64,000 nt of DNA from Granulicella pectinivorans (GCF_900114625.1 NZ_FOZL01000001.1:1860001-1924000); one strand, 5' to 3'. Shown: positions 20,773 to 29,625, numbered from the stretch's first letter. Numbers and translations are program-made. The notes: generated from the sequence alone by a model not told the origin.

Positions 20773-21624
20773 ATGGAGCCAACGCCCACCATTGCCGTCG
20801 CCGGAGCAGGAACCATGGGCAACGGAATCGCCCACGTCTTCGCCCGCGCCGGCTTCCCGGTCCTCCTCTACGACATCCAGCAGTCTTTCCTGGACCGTGG
20901 CCTCGCCGCCATTGAGAAAAACCTCGCCCGCGAAGTCGCCAAATCCAAACTCACCCCCGCCGAATCCGTCGTCGCGCTCTCCCGTATCATCCCCACCCTC
21001 GACCGCGAAGCCCTGGCCCCCGCCACCCTCCTCGTCGAAGCCGCCACCGAACAGTTCCCCATCAAATCCGAGCTCTTCCGCGCCCTCGACAAGATCCTCC
21101 CGGAAGAAGCCATCCTCGCCAGCAACACCAGCTCCATCTCCATCACCAAACTCGCCGCCCAGACCCAGCGCCCGGACAAGGTCATCGGCATGCACTTCTT
21201 CAACCCCGTCCCCGTCATGGCGCTCGTCGAAGTCATCCGCGGCCTGCAAACCTCACAGGACACCTACGACCGCGTCCATGCCCTCGCCCTCCAGCTCGGC
21301 AAGACCCCCGTCGAGGTCAACGACGCCCCCGGTTTCGTCTCCAACCGCGTCCTCATGCCGATGATCAACGAAGCTGTCTTCTCCGTCATGGAGGGCGTCG
21401 CCACCCCTGCGGCCATCGATCAGGTCTTCCAGCTCGGCATGGCCCATCCCATGGGCCCGCTCGCCCTCGCAGACTTCATCGGCCTCGACGTCTGCCTCGA
21501 CATCCTCCGTGTCCTCCACGAAGGCCTCGGCGACCCCAAATACCGCCCCTGCCCGCTCCTCGTCCGCATGGTCGACGCCGGCTGGCTCGGCCGCAAATCC
21601 GGCAGAGGCTTTTACCGGTATTAG
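20773..21624 (+). CDS. 3-hydroxybutyryl-CoA (3-hydroxyacyl-CoA) dehydrogenase
   Basis: The 283-residue NAD-dependent enzyme has the Rossmann motif AGAGTMGNGIAH near residue 10, a catalytic His in GMHFFNPVPVM and the C-terminal HCDH domain with DAPGFVSNRVL and HPMGPLALADFIGLD. It interconverts 3-hydroxyacyl-CoA and 3-oxoacyl-CoA in butyrate or fatty-acid metabolism. Length and motifs match the stand-alone Hbd type. Codons end mostly in C, like other + strand genes between 17 and 25 kb. Confidence 0.95.
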   Translation: MEPTPTIAVAGAGTMGNGIAHVFARAGFPVLLYDIQQSFLDRGLAAIEKNLAREVAKSKLTPAESVVALSRIIPTLDREALAPATLLVEAATEQFPIKSELFRALDKILPEEAILASNTSSISITKLAAQTQRPDKVIGMHFFNPVPVMALVEVIRGLQTSQDTYDRVHALALQLGKTPVEVNDAPGFVSNRVLMPMINEAVFSVMEGVATPAAIDQVFQLGMAHPMGPLALADFIGLDVCLDILRVLHEGLGDPKYRPCPLLVRMVDAGWLGRKSGRGFYRY

Positions 21625-21653
21625 AAGCATCGTCTCCATGGCATACTCTACCC

Positions 21654-22709
21654 ATGTCATCCGAGCCGGATTCGAGCCTGGGAGCCCCAAACTCCACGCG
21701 TCCATGGTGTGTCAGTGCATGGGGTCGCGCTGGCGTCTATGCTTTGTTTGCTTTCGTCGGCTACTTCTTCGTCCGGGTTCACCTGCTCATTCCGGTGCAA
21801 TACCTCAAGATCTCCAGTTACCTCGCAGGCACCGAACGCCTTCCCTTCCAGCGGCGCGTTCTTCCCATCTTCTTGATCCGATTGTTGGAACACATTCCGA
21901 TTCCAGCCTCCATCGTCAAGGGACATGCCGGAGCCTTCGCCAACGCGAACCAGATCTGGCTCCTCCTCATCGACCTGGTCGCCTTTGCCGTCTTCTCCTT
22001 CTTCTGCCATCGTTTCTACCGAGCCACGACCAAAAACGGCATGTTCTCCCTGCTCTGGTACCCCATCCTCATCTTCGCCTTGGTCTGGAGCTACGTCCTC
22101 CATTCTGAGGCGAATCTCTACTATCCCTACGACATGCTGTCCGTGGCGTTCTTCACCGCCGGGCTATTCTTCGTCTACCAACGCAAGTTCCTCCCTCTGC
22201 TCCTCGTCATGCTCGTGGGTTCTTTCAACCGCGAAACGACCATGTTCCTCATCCCTCTCGTCGCGCTGGACGCTCTCGCTCCGATGACGACGCTCAACCC
22301 GGCAAGGTTGCCGTGGAAGCGCCTCCCCTGGCTTAAGCTAGCCCTCCTCTCCGCCATCTGGATCGGTGTCAAGCTCCTCCTGGGCCACTTCTTCCAGCTC
22401 AACGACCGCAGCCAGGACTTCCTGCGCCTCGGCTACAACAGGCCCTATCTCCTGTATCCCAACAACTGGCCCCAACTTCTCAGCGGCTGCGGTTTCCTGC
22501 TTCCGGTCGTCTTCTTGTTGCGCAGGCGTATTCCGGACACGCGCGTTGCGGCCTATATGCTGATCATCCCGATCTGGTTTATCGTCATGTGCTTCTACGG
22601 TGTGCTCACAGAGACCCGCATCTATGGCGAACTCTGTACCCTCGTCGCTGTCGCTTGCACGCTTCTGCTTGAGACCTACGCCTCTTCTCCGAAAGACGCA
22701 CACGCCTAG
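21654..22709 (+). CDS. Polytopic membrane protein, GT-C-like, function unknown
   Basis: The 351-residue protein has about eight or nine hydrophobic segments. The loop-helix VGSFNRETTMFLIPL (about residue 190) is a pattern I associate with acidobacterial glycosyltransferase-C-like or DUF2029-type membrane proteins, but no catalytic motif is certain. A family assignment therefore stays open. It follows the dehydrogenase gene by 29 bases and precedes a MaoC gene by 16 bases, so all may be in one transcript. Confidence 0.8.
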   Translation: MSSEPDSSLGAPNSTRPWCVSAWGRAGVYALFAFVGYFFVRVHLLIPVQYLKISSYLAGTERLPFQRRVLPIFLIRLLEHIPIPASIVKGHAGAFANANQIWLLLIDLVAFAVFSFFCHRFYRATTKNGMFSLLWYPILIFALVWSYVLHSEANLYYPYDMLSVAFFTAGLFFVYQRKFLPLLLVMLVGSFNRETTMFLIPLVALDALAPMTTLNPARLPWKRLPWLKLALLSAIWIGVKLLLGHFFQLNDRSQDFLRLGYNRPYLLYPNNWPQLLSGCGFLLPVVFLLRRRIPDTRVAAYMLIIPIWFIVMCFYGVLTETRIYGELCTLVAVACTLLLETYASSPKDAHA

Positions 22710-22725
22710 CTGCTATGATGGCGCG

Positions 22726-23178
22726 ATGAAAGAGCTCTACTTCGAAGACTTTTACGTCGGCCAGCAGTTCGCATCCACCGGCGGCACCAAGATCACCGCC
22801 GAAGAGATCAAAGAGTTTGGGACCAAGTACGACCCGCAACCCTTCCACCTCGATGAGGCCGCCGGCGAGGGCAGCTTCTTCAAGGGGCTCGCCGCCTCCG
22901 GATGGCTCACCGCCGCCATCGTCATGCGCATGCGCGTGCAGACCATTCAGGTCTTCGGCGGCATGATCGGCGCCGGTGTCGAAGAGATCCGCTGGACCCA
23001 GCCCGTCCGCCCCGGCGACACCATCCGCTCCGAGATCGAAGTCCTCGGCGTCCGCCACTCCCAGTCCCGCAAGGAGTTCGGCATCGTCCGCACCCGCACC
23101 CTGACCTACAATCAACGCAACGAGATCGTCATGCGCTCGGTCGTCAACTTCCTCGCGCCCGTCAAAGCCGCCATCTGA
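22726..23178 (+). CDS. MaoC-family (R)-enoyl-CoA hydratase-like protein
   Basis: The 150-residue hot-dog-fold protein starts MKELYFEDFYVGQQF and contains DPQPFHLDEAAGEGSFFKGL, the MaoC active-site segment with its Asp and His. This ATG, 16 bases after the membrane-protein stop, is preferred over an upstream frame that would overlap that gene by 110 bases. It probably hydrates enoyl-CoA and could work with the 3-hydroxyacyl-CoA dehydrogenase encoded just upstream. Confidence 0.92.
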   Translation: MKELYFEDFYVGQQFASTGGTKITAEEIKEFGTKYDPQPFHLDEAAGEGSFFKGLAASGWLTAAIVMRMRVQTIQVFGGMIGAGVEEIRWTQPVRPGDTIRSEIEVLGVRHSQSRKEFGIVRTRTLTYNQRNEIVMRSVVNFLAPVKAAI

Positions 23179-23186
23179 GAGATTCC

Positions 23187-24104
23187 ATGCGTCTGCATCC
23201 CCTGATCGCCGCCCTCGTGCTCCTGGCCACCCCCACCCTCCACGCCCAGCAGCCCTCGGCGGCGGTCATGGCCGCCATCACGCAGGATCCGGCCCCCGAC
23301 AAGGCCAACCCAGCCCGCTTCGAGACCTTCCAGCTCCCCAGCCACGGAGCCCTCCTCAACGCGATCGTCTACGTAGCCGCCGGCCCCTCGTCCCACCCCA
23401 CCGTCGTCCTGCTTCACGGCTTCCCCGGCAACGAGAAGAACCTCGACCTCGCCCAGAGCCTCCGCCGCGCCGGGTGGAACGTCCTCTTCTTCAACTACCG
23501 AGGCTCCTGGGGCTCGCCCGGCGAATTCTCCTTCACCCACTGCCTCGAAGACGCCCAGACCGCCATCGCCTACCTCCGCGATCCGGCCAACGCCAAACGC
23601 CTCCACTCCGATCCCGCAAACATCGCGCTCGTGGGCCACAGCATGGGCGGCTTCGTAGCCCGCTACGTCGGCGCGCACGATCCCGCCATCAAGGCCATCG
23701 TCCTCCTCTCCGCCGCCGACATGGTCGGCCGCGCCGCGAAGGTCACCCCCGAGATGGAAACCATGGCCATCCCGATGATCGCCAAAGGCCTGGCAGCCGA
23801 AGGCATGGCGCCCCTCGCCGGTACCAGCCCCGAGGCACTCGCCAAAGAGGTCCTCGCCAACCGCGCCGACTGGACTCCCGTCCAACTCGCTCCTCTGCTC
23901 GCCACCCGCCCGGTCCTCGTCCTCACCTCCGACGACGGCCTGGCGCCCTCGAACGACGCCGTCACCGCCGCCATCCGGCAGGCCGGCGGCACCAGGGTCC
24001 AGACGCTCCATCTCACCACGGACCATTCCTACTCCGGCCAGCGCATCGCCCTTCAGCAAGCCGTCCTCACCTTCCTCGCACCTCTCAAGCCCACAACCCC
24101 ATAA
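23187..24104 (+). CDS. Secreted alpha/beta hydrolase
   Basis: The true start is ATG 23187, giving a signal peptide (MRLHPLIAALVLLATPTLHAQ). A long upstream frame is a shadow of the MaoC gene. The 305-residue protein has the alpha/beta-hydrolase order: VVLLHGFPGNEKN oxyanion region, nucleophile elbow GHSMGG (Ser), an acid near VLTSDDGLAPS, and a late His in TTDHSYSGQR. The likely site of action is the periplasm or outside. The substrate, an ester or peptide, is unknown. Confidence 0.9.
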   Translation: MRLHPLIAALVLLATPTLHAQQPSAAVMAAITQDPAPDKANPARFETFQLPSHGALLNAIVYVAAGPSSHPTVVLLHGFPGNEKNLDLAQSLRRAGWNVLFFNYRGSWGSPGEFSFTHCLEDAQTAIAYLRDPANAKRLHSDPANIALVGHSMGGFVARYVGAHDPAIKAIVLLSAADMVGRAAKVTPEMETMAIPMIAKGLAAEGMAPLAGTSPEALAKEVLANRADWTPVQLAPLLATRPVLVLTSDDGLAPSNDAVTAAIRQAGGTRVQTLHLTTDHSYSGQRIALQQAVLTFLAPLKPTTP

Positions 24105-24375
24105 CCCTGTCACCCTGAGCGAAGTCGTTCGCAGTTTCATCGCGAACGACGCAGTCGAAGGACCCCGGCGCGTTCCACCTGCCTCAGCCGTTCATCCCTT
24201 CTCCACCACGGTACCCGAGGCCGGGCGGCTCCATCGACATCCTCAGCAGCCACTCGCGGAACACTCGGGGCCGACGATCCTCTCTGCAGGGAAAAGTATC
24301 GAAGACGATGAGGCCGCGCTTCAGCACTGTGGAACTGCCCCCTGATAGACTCACCCTTCAAGGAACCAACGAACC

Positions 24376-24606
24376 ATGACCCCTGAACACCAAGCCCTAC
24401 TCAACGCCAGCATTGACCAGGTCATCGAGATCGAGGCCCTCGATGGAACCCGTTTCCTCGCCACGCCCCTCTTCGTCTACGAGGGAGAGGACAACCCCGA
24501 CGTCTTCTTCCTCCCCGTCGAGCGTCTCCCCGACGGCACGCTGAAGACCGCGGAAGCCGGCCAATCCATCCTCCTCGAAGACATCCAGGCCGTCCGCAAA
24601 CCCTGA
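24376..24606 (+). CDS. Small conserved-looking hypothetical protein
   Basis: This 76-residue acidic protein has an AAGGAA ribosome-binding site nine bases before its ATG. It has no membrane segment. Alternating beta-type stretches (RFLATPLFVYEGEDNPDVFF) suggest a small beta-rich fold. I do not recognise the family. The 270 bases before it (24105-24375) hold no supported gene, only short CTGAGCGAAGTCG-type intergenic sequence. Confidence 0.7.
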   Translation: MTPEHQALLNASIDQVIEIEALDGTRFLATPLFVYEGEDNPDVFFLPVERLPDGTLKTAEAGQSILLEDIQAVRKP

Positions 24607-24633
24607 AGCACCTCCGCGGAAGCGAAACGTCGA

Positions 24634-24716
24634 GCAACGCGAGGACCGGCACCTCTTGAACCGGCAAAACCGGCATACATGTCACACAGGGACCGCACCG
24701 CGCGGAGCGGTCCCGT
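24634..24716 (-). repeat. Dispersed ~85-bp intergenic repeat, copy 1
   Basis: Read on the minus strand it ends GGTCCTCGCGTTGCTCGAC, nearly identical to the end of copy 4 at 52266-52349. The internal palindrome is degenerate (GTCCC TGT GTGAC). It lies between the small hypothetical gene and marC. Confidence 0.7.
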
Positions 24717-24744
24717 CCGGCAGGACAGAAAGGGGGGAAGAGTC

Positions 24745-25422
24745 ATGCAAGTCTGGGAGTCGTTCTTACTGGCCTTTTCGGCCCTTTTGCCCCTCATCAA
24801 TCCCTTCAGTTCGGCCCTGGTCTTCCTCGGTCTGGTAGGCGACGCGCCCCAGCAGACCTACCGCTCCCTCGCGCGCCGCATCGCCATCAACAACGTCATC
24901 TTCCTCGCCATCATTGAGCTTCTCGGCTCGGCGATCCTCAAGTTCTTCGGCATCTCGCTGCCCATCGTGCAGCTCTCGGGGGGCATCGTCATCGCCTCCA
25001 TCGGGTGGTCCGTTCTCAACGAGCCCGACTCCACCGCAAGCATTCGCGATAAACGCGACGAGACAGAAGCCGTCGACGAGTTCGGCACTCGGGCCCTCGA
25101 GCAGAAGGCCTTCTACCCCTTCACCTTCCCCGTCACCTCCGGCCCCGGCACCCTCGTTGCGATGCTCACCCTCACCGCCCGCGTCGACAACCACACTCTG
25201 ACCAACTCCCTCCTCGGTCATCTGGGCATCTTCCTCGCGGTCCTTCTGCTCAGCGGCCTCGTCTACGTCTGCTACGCCTACGCCCCCGCGGTCACCCGGA
25301 AAATCTCCCCCGCGACGGCCCACGGCATCCTGCGCGTCGTCGCCTTCATCCTGGTCTGTATCGGCGTTCAGATCGCCTGGAACGGTCTCGCAACGTTGCT
25401 CGCAACTGTCCTCAAACACTGA
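24745..25422 (+). CDS. MarC-family integral membrane protein (UPF0056)
   Basis: The ATG at 24745 follows an AGGGGGGAAG ribosome-binding site by four bases. The 225-residue protein has six hydrophobic segments and the family hallmarks LLPLINPFSSALVFLGL near the start and FPVTSGPGTLVAML after the central loop. MarC proteins are inner-membrane proteins of uncertain transport function, and the old link to multidrug resistance is not supported. The central loop (about 90-125) is charged. Confidence 0.92.
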   Translation: MQVWESFLLAFSALLPLINPFSSALVFLGLVGDAPQQTYRSLARRIAINNVIFLAIIELLGSAILKFFGISLPIVQLSGGIVIASIGWSVLNEPDSTASIRDKRDETEAVDEFGTRALEQKAFYPFTFPVTSGPGTLVAMLTLTARVDNHTLTNSLLGHLGIFLAVLLLSGLVYVCYAYAPAVTRKISPATAHGILRVVAFILVCIGVQIAWNGLATLLATVLKH

Positions 25423-25698
25423 CCGTCATTTACCGTACCTCTGGCCACAGAATCCATCCATTTGCCCACGTTTTACCGTCCCGAAAATTGCAGGTAAACC
25501 CCGAAGAAACCCAAAGAAAACCCCATAAAAACCCGAAAATGACCACAAAACCCCACAAATGCCAACATTCTGACAAGGAGTGAGTGAGCCATTTCCTGAA
25601 ATGCTCGCAAAACGTTCGGAATCGACACAATTAACCTCGTCCACACGCCCGATTGCAACCGTTTGTTCCCCCTTCGCGGACGGCGTATTGTTAACCAA
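25423..25698. other. Intergenic region with regularly spaced C-runs
   Basis: No gene is supported. Five runs of three or four C (25499-25554), separated by A-rich 7-16-base spacers, give a G-rich minus strand of the GGGGTTTT type. The rest is AT-richer than the surroundings and carries the promoter region of the metallo-hydrolase gene. Confidence 0.5.
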
Positions 25699-26757
25699 AT
25701 GCGCATGACCGTCCTAGCCTCGGGCTCAAAAGGCAACAGCACAGTCATCTCGTCAGGCCGCACCCGCGTCCTGGTGGACGCAGGGCTCTCCTGCCGGGAG
25801 TTGCTGCGCCGCATGGCCATCGCCGGCGAAGACCCAGCCCAGCTCAACGCCATCCTCATCACGCACGAGCACCATGACCACATCGACGGCCTTGCCGTCC
25901 TCGCGCGTCGTCTGCGCATCCCCGTCTTCTTCACCGAGCCCACGCACCGGGCCTGGGTTCGGATGCTAACTCCAAAGACCACCATGACTTACGCCAAGTG
26001 GCTCGATCATCTGCAAAAGGAAAAGGCAGCCCGTGCGCAAGCTACGACCGCAGCCATTCCCGTGCAGGAACTCGATGCCGCGGCGACGGGCGCGGCTCAG
26101 TTTGAGGCGATCGCCAGCATCTCCGCCGAGGCCGCGACGCTCGACCCGCTGGTAAACCACTCCTCGGCGGATGTGGAAGTCGAAGAAAACGAAGACGTTT
26201 GCGACGAAGAGGCGACTGCCGCCCTGCCTTCTTCCGTCAAAGCCGATCCGACCTACCTTCCCGCCGTCGAATACTTTCGTGCCGGAACGCCGTTTTCCAT
26301 CGGAGACATCGATATCTCGCCCTTCACGACGCCGCACGACGCCGCCGATCCCTGCGGCTTCGTCTTTGAGTCCGAGGGAATCCGCATGGCGATCGCGACG
26401 GATCTGGGCTATATGCCGCCCAACGTGAAGGCCGCGCTCAAGCGGATTGACGTGCTTTTGCTGGAGTCAAATCACGATCTTGAGATGCTGCGTGACGGAC
26501 CTTACCCCTGGAGCGTCAAACAGCGTGTACTCTCGCGTGTCGGTCACCTGTCGAACGATGCTACTGCCGAGTTTCTGGCGCGCGACTACGACGGAGGTTC
26601 CGCGTACATCATCCTTGGCCATATCTCGGCGTCGAACAACAACCCTGCGCTGGCGCTTCTTGCGGCTGAGCAGGCGATTGGGGGCAGGATGACGCTGCTT
26701 GGTAACCGTGTTCTGACCGCCGATCAGGCCGTTCCCATGGAGCCTATCTCGCTCTAA
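25699..26757 (+). CDS. MBL-fold metallo-hydrolase, YycJ/WalJ-like
   Basis: The protein starts MRMTVLASGSKGNSTVISSG, the YycJ family N-terminus, followed by the metal site THEHHDHIDG. Later motifs include TTPHDAADPCGFVFE, ATDLGYMPPNV, LLLESNHD, GHLSNDATAEFL and LGHISASNNNPALA, so both metal sites are complete. The family is usually about 260 residues. This one has 352 because of a ~100-residue acidic, Ala-rich insertion (about residues 100-195) between the first motif and the rest. It probably acts as a phosphodiesterase or nuclease. Confidence 0.9.
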   Translation: MRMTVLASGSKGNSTVISSGRTRVLVDAGLSCRELLRRMAIAGEDPAQLNAILITHEHHDHIDGLAVLARRLRIPVFFTEPTHRAWVRMLTPKTTMTYAKWLDHLQKEKAARAQATTAAIPVQELDAAATGAAQFEAIASISAEAATLDPLVNHSSADVEVEENEDVCDEEATAALPSSVKADPTYLPAVEYFRAGTPFSIGDIDISPFTTPHDAADPCGFVFESEGIRMAIATDLGYMPPNVKAALKRIDVLLLESNHDLEMLRDGPYPWSVKQRVLSRVGHLSNDATAEFLARDYDGGSAYIILGHISASNNNPALALLAAEQAIGGRMTLLGNRVLTADQAVPMEPISL

Positions 26758-26925
26758 ACAAAAGGATCCATAGAAACCGATGAGGGAAAACACTCCAAGC
26801 GAGGCGCGATTCCATGAATCTTTCCCTTTCCCCCTCGATCTAAGAGGAATAGAATAAGGCCATCAGCTCATGGCCCGAGCGCACACACAATCTTCGTGAA
26901 TCCATCGAAGAAAAGGAATCGACGC

Positions 26926-27390
26926 ATGCCCACAACTCACTGCATCGACCCCGTCGTCGGGGCCATTCTGTCCGGATGGAGGTACGACATTTCGGGTCTT
27001 TCTCCCGACATGCGCACCGACTACGAAAGTCATCTGAATACCTGCCAGCATTGCCGCTCCAAGGAGCGACTGCACCGCACCATCGACGTGCTTCTGATCT
27101 CGGTTTCGACGCTCTCCATCATGGCGTTTCTGCTGGCTGTTTCGGTCATCCACCGCATCGATTCTGCGCTTCACCTAGGTTCGGTCCATGTCCAGTTGAT
27201 GCGGACGCCGGTGGCGATCTCGCTCGAGGCCGTCGCGTTTGCTGGACTCTTCTTTTCAATGCTGCTTTGGGTTCTGGTCGCCGTGGCGACGCCTCTGCCG
27301 GGCTTCCTGAGCGGAATCGTCCTGAGGCGGATTCCGGTCGAGCGCCTTCCTGAAAACCTGCGTGACCGTATCACCAAGAATCACGCCTGA
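26926..27390 (+). CDS. Membrane protein with zinc-finger-like N-terminus, unknown function
   Basis: The ATG at 26926 follows an AAGGA site. The 154-residue protein has an N-terminal segment HLNTCQHCRSKERLH resembling the zf-HC2 motif of anti-sigma factors (H-x3-C-x2-C), then two hydrophobic segments (about 60-85 and 100-130) and a basic tail. The zinc-site resemblance is what I see; a role as a membrane anti-sigma factor is inference, and no sigma gene is adjacent. Confidence 0.75.
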   Translation: MPTTHCIDPVVGAILSGWRYDISGLSPDMRTDYESHLNTCQHCRSKERLHRTIDVLLISVSTLSIMAFLLAVSVIHRIDSALHLGSVHVQLMRTPVAISLEAVAFAGLFFSMLLWVLVAVATPLPGFLSGIVLRRIPVERLPENLRDRITKNHA

Positions 27391-27426
27391 TTCTGAGTTT
27401 TCATCGTTTTAGCGTAAAACCTAAGC

Positions 27427-28278
27427 ATGTCCTCTCTTCCTCAAGGCGATCCCGATCAAGAGAAGCCCGCGCTGCCTGAAGACAACGGCGCGCGGGACTG
27501 GGACCCAAGAAACTACCCCGCAACCTATCTCCTGCTCGCCATCAACATTGGAATTTTCCTCTGGATGAAGCATAGCGGCGTCTCGGCGACGAGCCCGACG
27601 CCGGAGGATCTGCTGCGCTTCGGGGCTGGTTCGACGCCGCTCGAAGTGCTGAATCAGGAATGGTATCGGCTGGTGACGGCGATGTTCGTCCACGTGGGCA
27701 TCCTGCATCTGGCCGGTAACATGTGGTGTTTATGGAACTTAGGGTTGCTCGGGGAGCCTCTGCTGGGTACATTCGGGCTGCTCGCTACCTACGTGCTGAC
27801 GGGAGCCGCCGGAAACCTGCTCTCGGCTGGGTGGGATGTCTTCGAATCTCTTTGGTATCACCGGCCGTTGGAGAGTTTTGGGGTGTTGGCGGGGGCGTCG
27901 GGGGCGGTGTTCGGGATCTCCGGATTGCTGATCGTGCTGCTTTCGAACCGCAGGCTGCGGGCACCGTGGTCGGAGCTGCGGGAGATGCGCCGTGCGGTCA
28001 TCATCTTTGCGTTCCTGAACCTGGTGATCGGTGCGGCGACGATGTTGCCGCTGAGTCAGATGTTCCCTCAAATCAACAAGTTCATCCCGCTCGACACGGT
28101 CCGGATCGACAATTCGGCGCACCTCGGAGGGTTTGGGTTCGGTCTCCTGCTGGGACCCGGGTTGGTGCCGCAGATGACCTCGGGGCGGGTCCTGTACTTG
28201 GCGCGTCAGAGACTGGTCTTCGGCTCGGCGGCGTTCGTACTGGTGCTGTTCGGGTACTGGATTTCGAATCTGCGGTAG
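27427..28278 (+). CDS. Rhomboid-family intramembrane serine protease
   Basis: The 283-residue protein has six to seven membrane segments with the nucleophile motif GASGAVFGISG and the catalytic His in NSAHLGGFGFGLLLGP, plus the loop-1 WYRLVTAMFVHVGILHLAGN. All catalytic residues are present, so it should cleave membrane-spanning substrates. It is followed by a strong hairpin shared with the convergent XRE regulator gene. Confidence 0.93.
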   Translation: MSSLPQGDPDQEKPALPEDNGARDWDPRNYPATYLLLAINIGIFLWMKHSGVSATSPTPEDLLRFGAGSTPLEVLNQEWYRLVTAMFVHVGILHLAGNMWCLWNLGLLGEPLLGTFGLLATYVLTGAAGNLLSAGWDVFESLWYHRPLESFGVLAGASGAVFGISGLLIVLLSNRRLRAPWSELREMRRAVIIFAFLNLVIGAATMLPLSQMFPQINKFIPLDTVRIDNSAHLGGFGFGLLLGPGLVPQMTSGRVLYLARQRLVFGSAAFVLVLFGYWISNLR

Positions 28279-28312
28279 TCCCTTGAAAGAAAGAAGACTG
28301 GATCCAAGAGAT

Positions 28313-28355
28313 AAAGCGGGATAAGCAAAGCCTTTGCTTGTACTTATCCCGCTTT
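28313..28355. terminator. Bidirectional hairpin between rhomboid and XRE genes
   Basis: Perfect 13-bp arms AAAGCGGGATAAG and CTTATCCCGCTTT surround a loop that holds a smaller GCAAAG/CTTTGC stem. It lies between two convergent genes and is AT-rich at its base in both directions. The same arm sequence recurs singly at 44372-44384. Confidence 0.75.
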
Positions 28356-28382
28356 CGGTTTCATCCGGTTTTCCTGCTCTGT

Positions 28383-28790
28383 TTATCCCAGCGAGGTCTG
28401 GGCGAACTTGCGGACCATCGCGAGAAGCAGTTTGCGATCGGAGTCGGAGAGATGCGACGAGTAACGCTGGACCTGCGTGAGGAAGCGGATCTCCTCTTCG
28501 CTGAGGTGCAGCGACGACATCTCCTTGCCGACCGTCTCCTCCGCAAAGAACTGAGCCAATTGGAGATCGAGGGCGCGGGCGATCTTTTGCAGGGTCTCGA
28601 GCGAAGGGATCGTATGGCCGTTTTCCACGCGCGAGAGGTAGCAGCGCAGGAGGCCGGTACGCTTTTCGATGTCTCCCTGCGACATGCCCTTTTGCAGCCG
28701 ATAGCCGCGGATTGTAGTCCCGATATTCGAGGAGATGGGGGAATCGATGGGGAGAGTCGCGGTGGAGGTCATAGTTTGTACGTTCGCCAT
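28383..28790 (-). CDS. XRE-family helix-turn-helix regulator
   Basis: The helix-turn-helix is IRGYRLQKGMSQGDIEKRTGLLRCYLSRVENG followed by TIPSLETLQKIARALDLQLAQFF, the Cro/CI-type domain. The C-terminal ~45 residues form a charged helical tail. The start is uncertain: ATG 28790 (MANVQTM) gives 135 residues and ATG 28772 gives 129, and neither has a clear ribosome-binding site. This type is common in acidobacteria as a general regulator. The target is unknown. Confidence 0.88.
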   Translation of the reverse strand: MANVQTMTSTATLPIDSPISSNIGTTIRGYRLQKGMSQGDIEKRTGLLRCYLSRVENGHTIPSLETLQKIARALDLQLAQFFAEETVGKEMSSLHLSEEEIRFLTQVQRYSSHLSDSDRKLLLAMVRKFAQTSLG

Positions 28791-28999
28791 TAACTTGAAA
28801 GTAATCACCGGCGTGCCGGCGGTCAAGGTGAAAGGGGATGGCGAGCTGGATGCGCGAACCATCCGTGGTTCATGCGATGGGACTTAGCGGCCAACACCTC
28901 AAGTGATCCTTTACCCCTGTGTAGACTCCGAACCACGAAAAACATTAGCAGAGCCAGTATTAGCCAAAGGGTAAACCCTCGGGCCGTTACAATCGGCGC

Positions 29000-29533
29000 A
29001 TGGGGCTTACGATTCACTACCAGGGACAGCTTGCTTCGGATGAGGCGTATGTGTCTTTTATTGCTGAAGTTACGGCGTTCGCCGAGGCGCGGAAATGGGC
29101 TGTACACGCGGTTGCGGAGGCGGAGCGGGAGATGACGCGATATCTTCAGCCGGAAGACCCGGAAGCCGATGAATATGAAGATGTTTATGTGGGGCCGGTG
29201 AAGGGTGTGTATCTTCTGCCGCACCCGGAGTGTGAACCGCTGAGCTTCGAGTTCGATACCGATCTATTCATGCAGGACTTTTGCAAGACCCAGTTTGCCG
29301 GGCCCATGGTGCATGCGGCGATTCTCGATCTCTTTCGGAAGACTGAGAACCTGTTTGAGATGTTGGACATACAGGATGAGGCAGACGGTTGGGAAAACCC
29401 CGATCCGGGGCATCTGGAGGAGCAGTTTGCCGCGGCAACGGCCGCGATTCAGGAGGCTGCTGAGGAGATGCCGGGGTCTTCGGTCGGGGTGCTGACTCCG
29501 AGCGGCCGCATCCTTGATATTCTTGGCGAATAG
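29000..29533 (+). CDS. Hypothetical protein, 177 aa, acidic
   Basis: The sequence begins MGLTIHYQGQL and is soluble, strongly acidic and without a signal peptide. It has mixed alpha/beta character, one region of acidic residues (EDPEADEYEDVYVG, about 50-65) and a conserved-looking central part with SFEFDTDLFMQDFCKTQFAG. I do not recognise a domain. Codon use fits its neighbours and the full-length frame is clean, so it is a real gene. Confidence 0.75.
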   Translation: MGLTIHYQGQLASDEAYVSFIAEVTAFAEARKWAVHAVAEAEREMTRYLQPEDPEADEYEDVYVGPVKGVYLLPHPECEPLSFEFDTDLFMQDFCKTQFAGPMVHAAILDLFRKTENLFEMLDIQDEADGWENPDPGHLEEQFAAATAAIQEAAEEMPGSSVGVLTPSGRILDILGE

Positions 29534-29625
29534 TGCGTTTTTAGTGCAGTAGAACGTGGGCAAATGTATGGATCGGGTGGTGATTTTGTGGTGCGCGGAC
29601 GACGCACCCGGTCTTGAGGTGCTCG

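Noticed and set aside
24137..24361. 74-residue minus-strand ORF upstream of the small hypothetical gene
   Set aside because: Arg/Ala-rich, no start signal, and made of intergenic repeat-like sequence.
25423..25698. Origin of replication (oriC) in the AT-richer gap at the skew switch
   Set aside because: Only loose DnaA-box-like words (for example TCGTCCACA) and no dnaA, dnaN or parAB nearby. Kept only as a skew observation.
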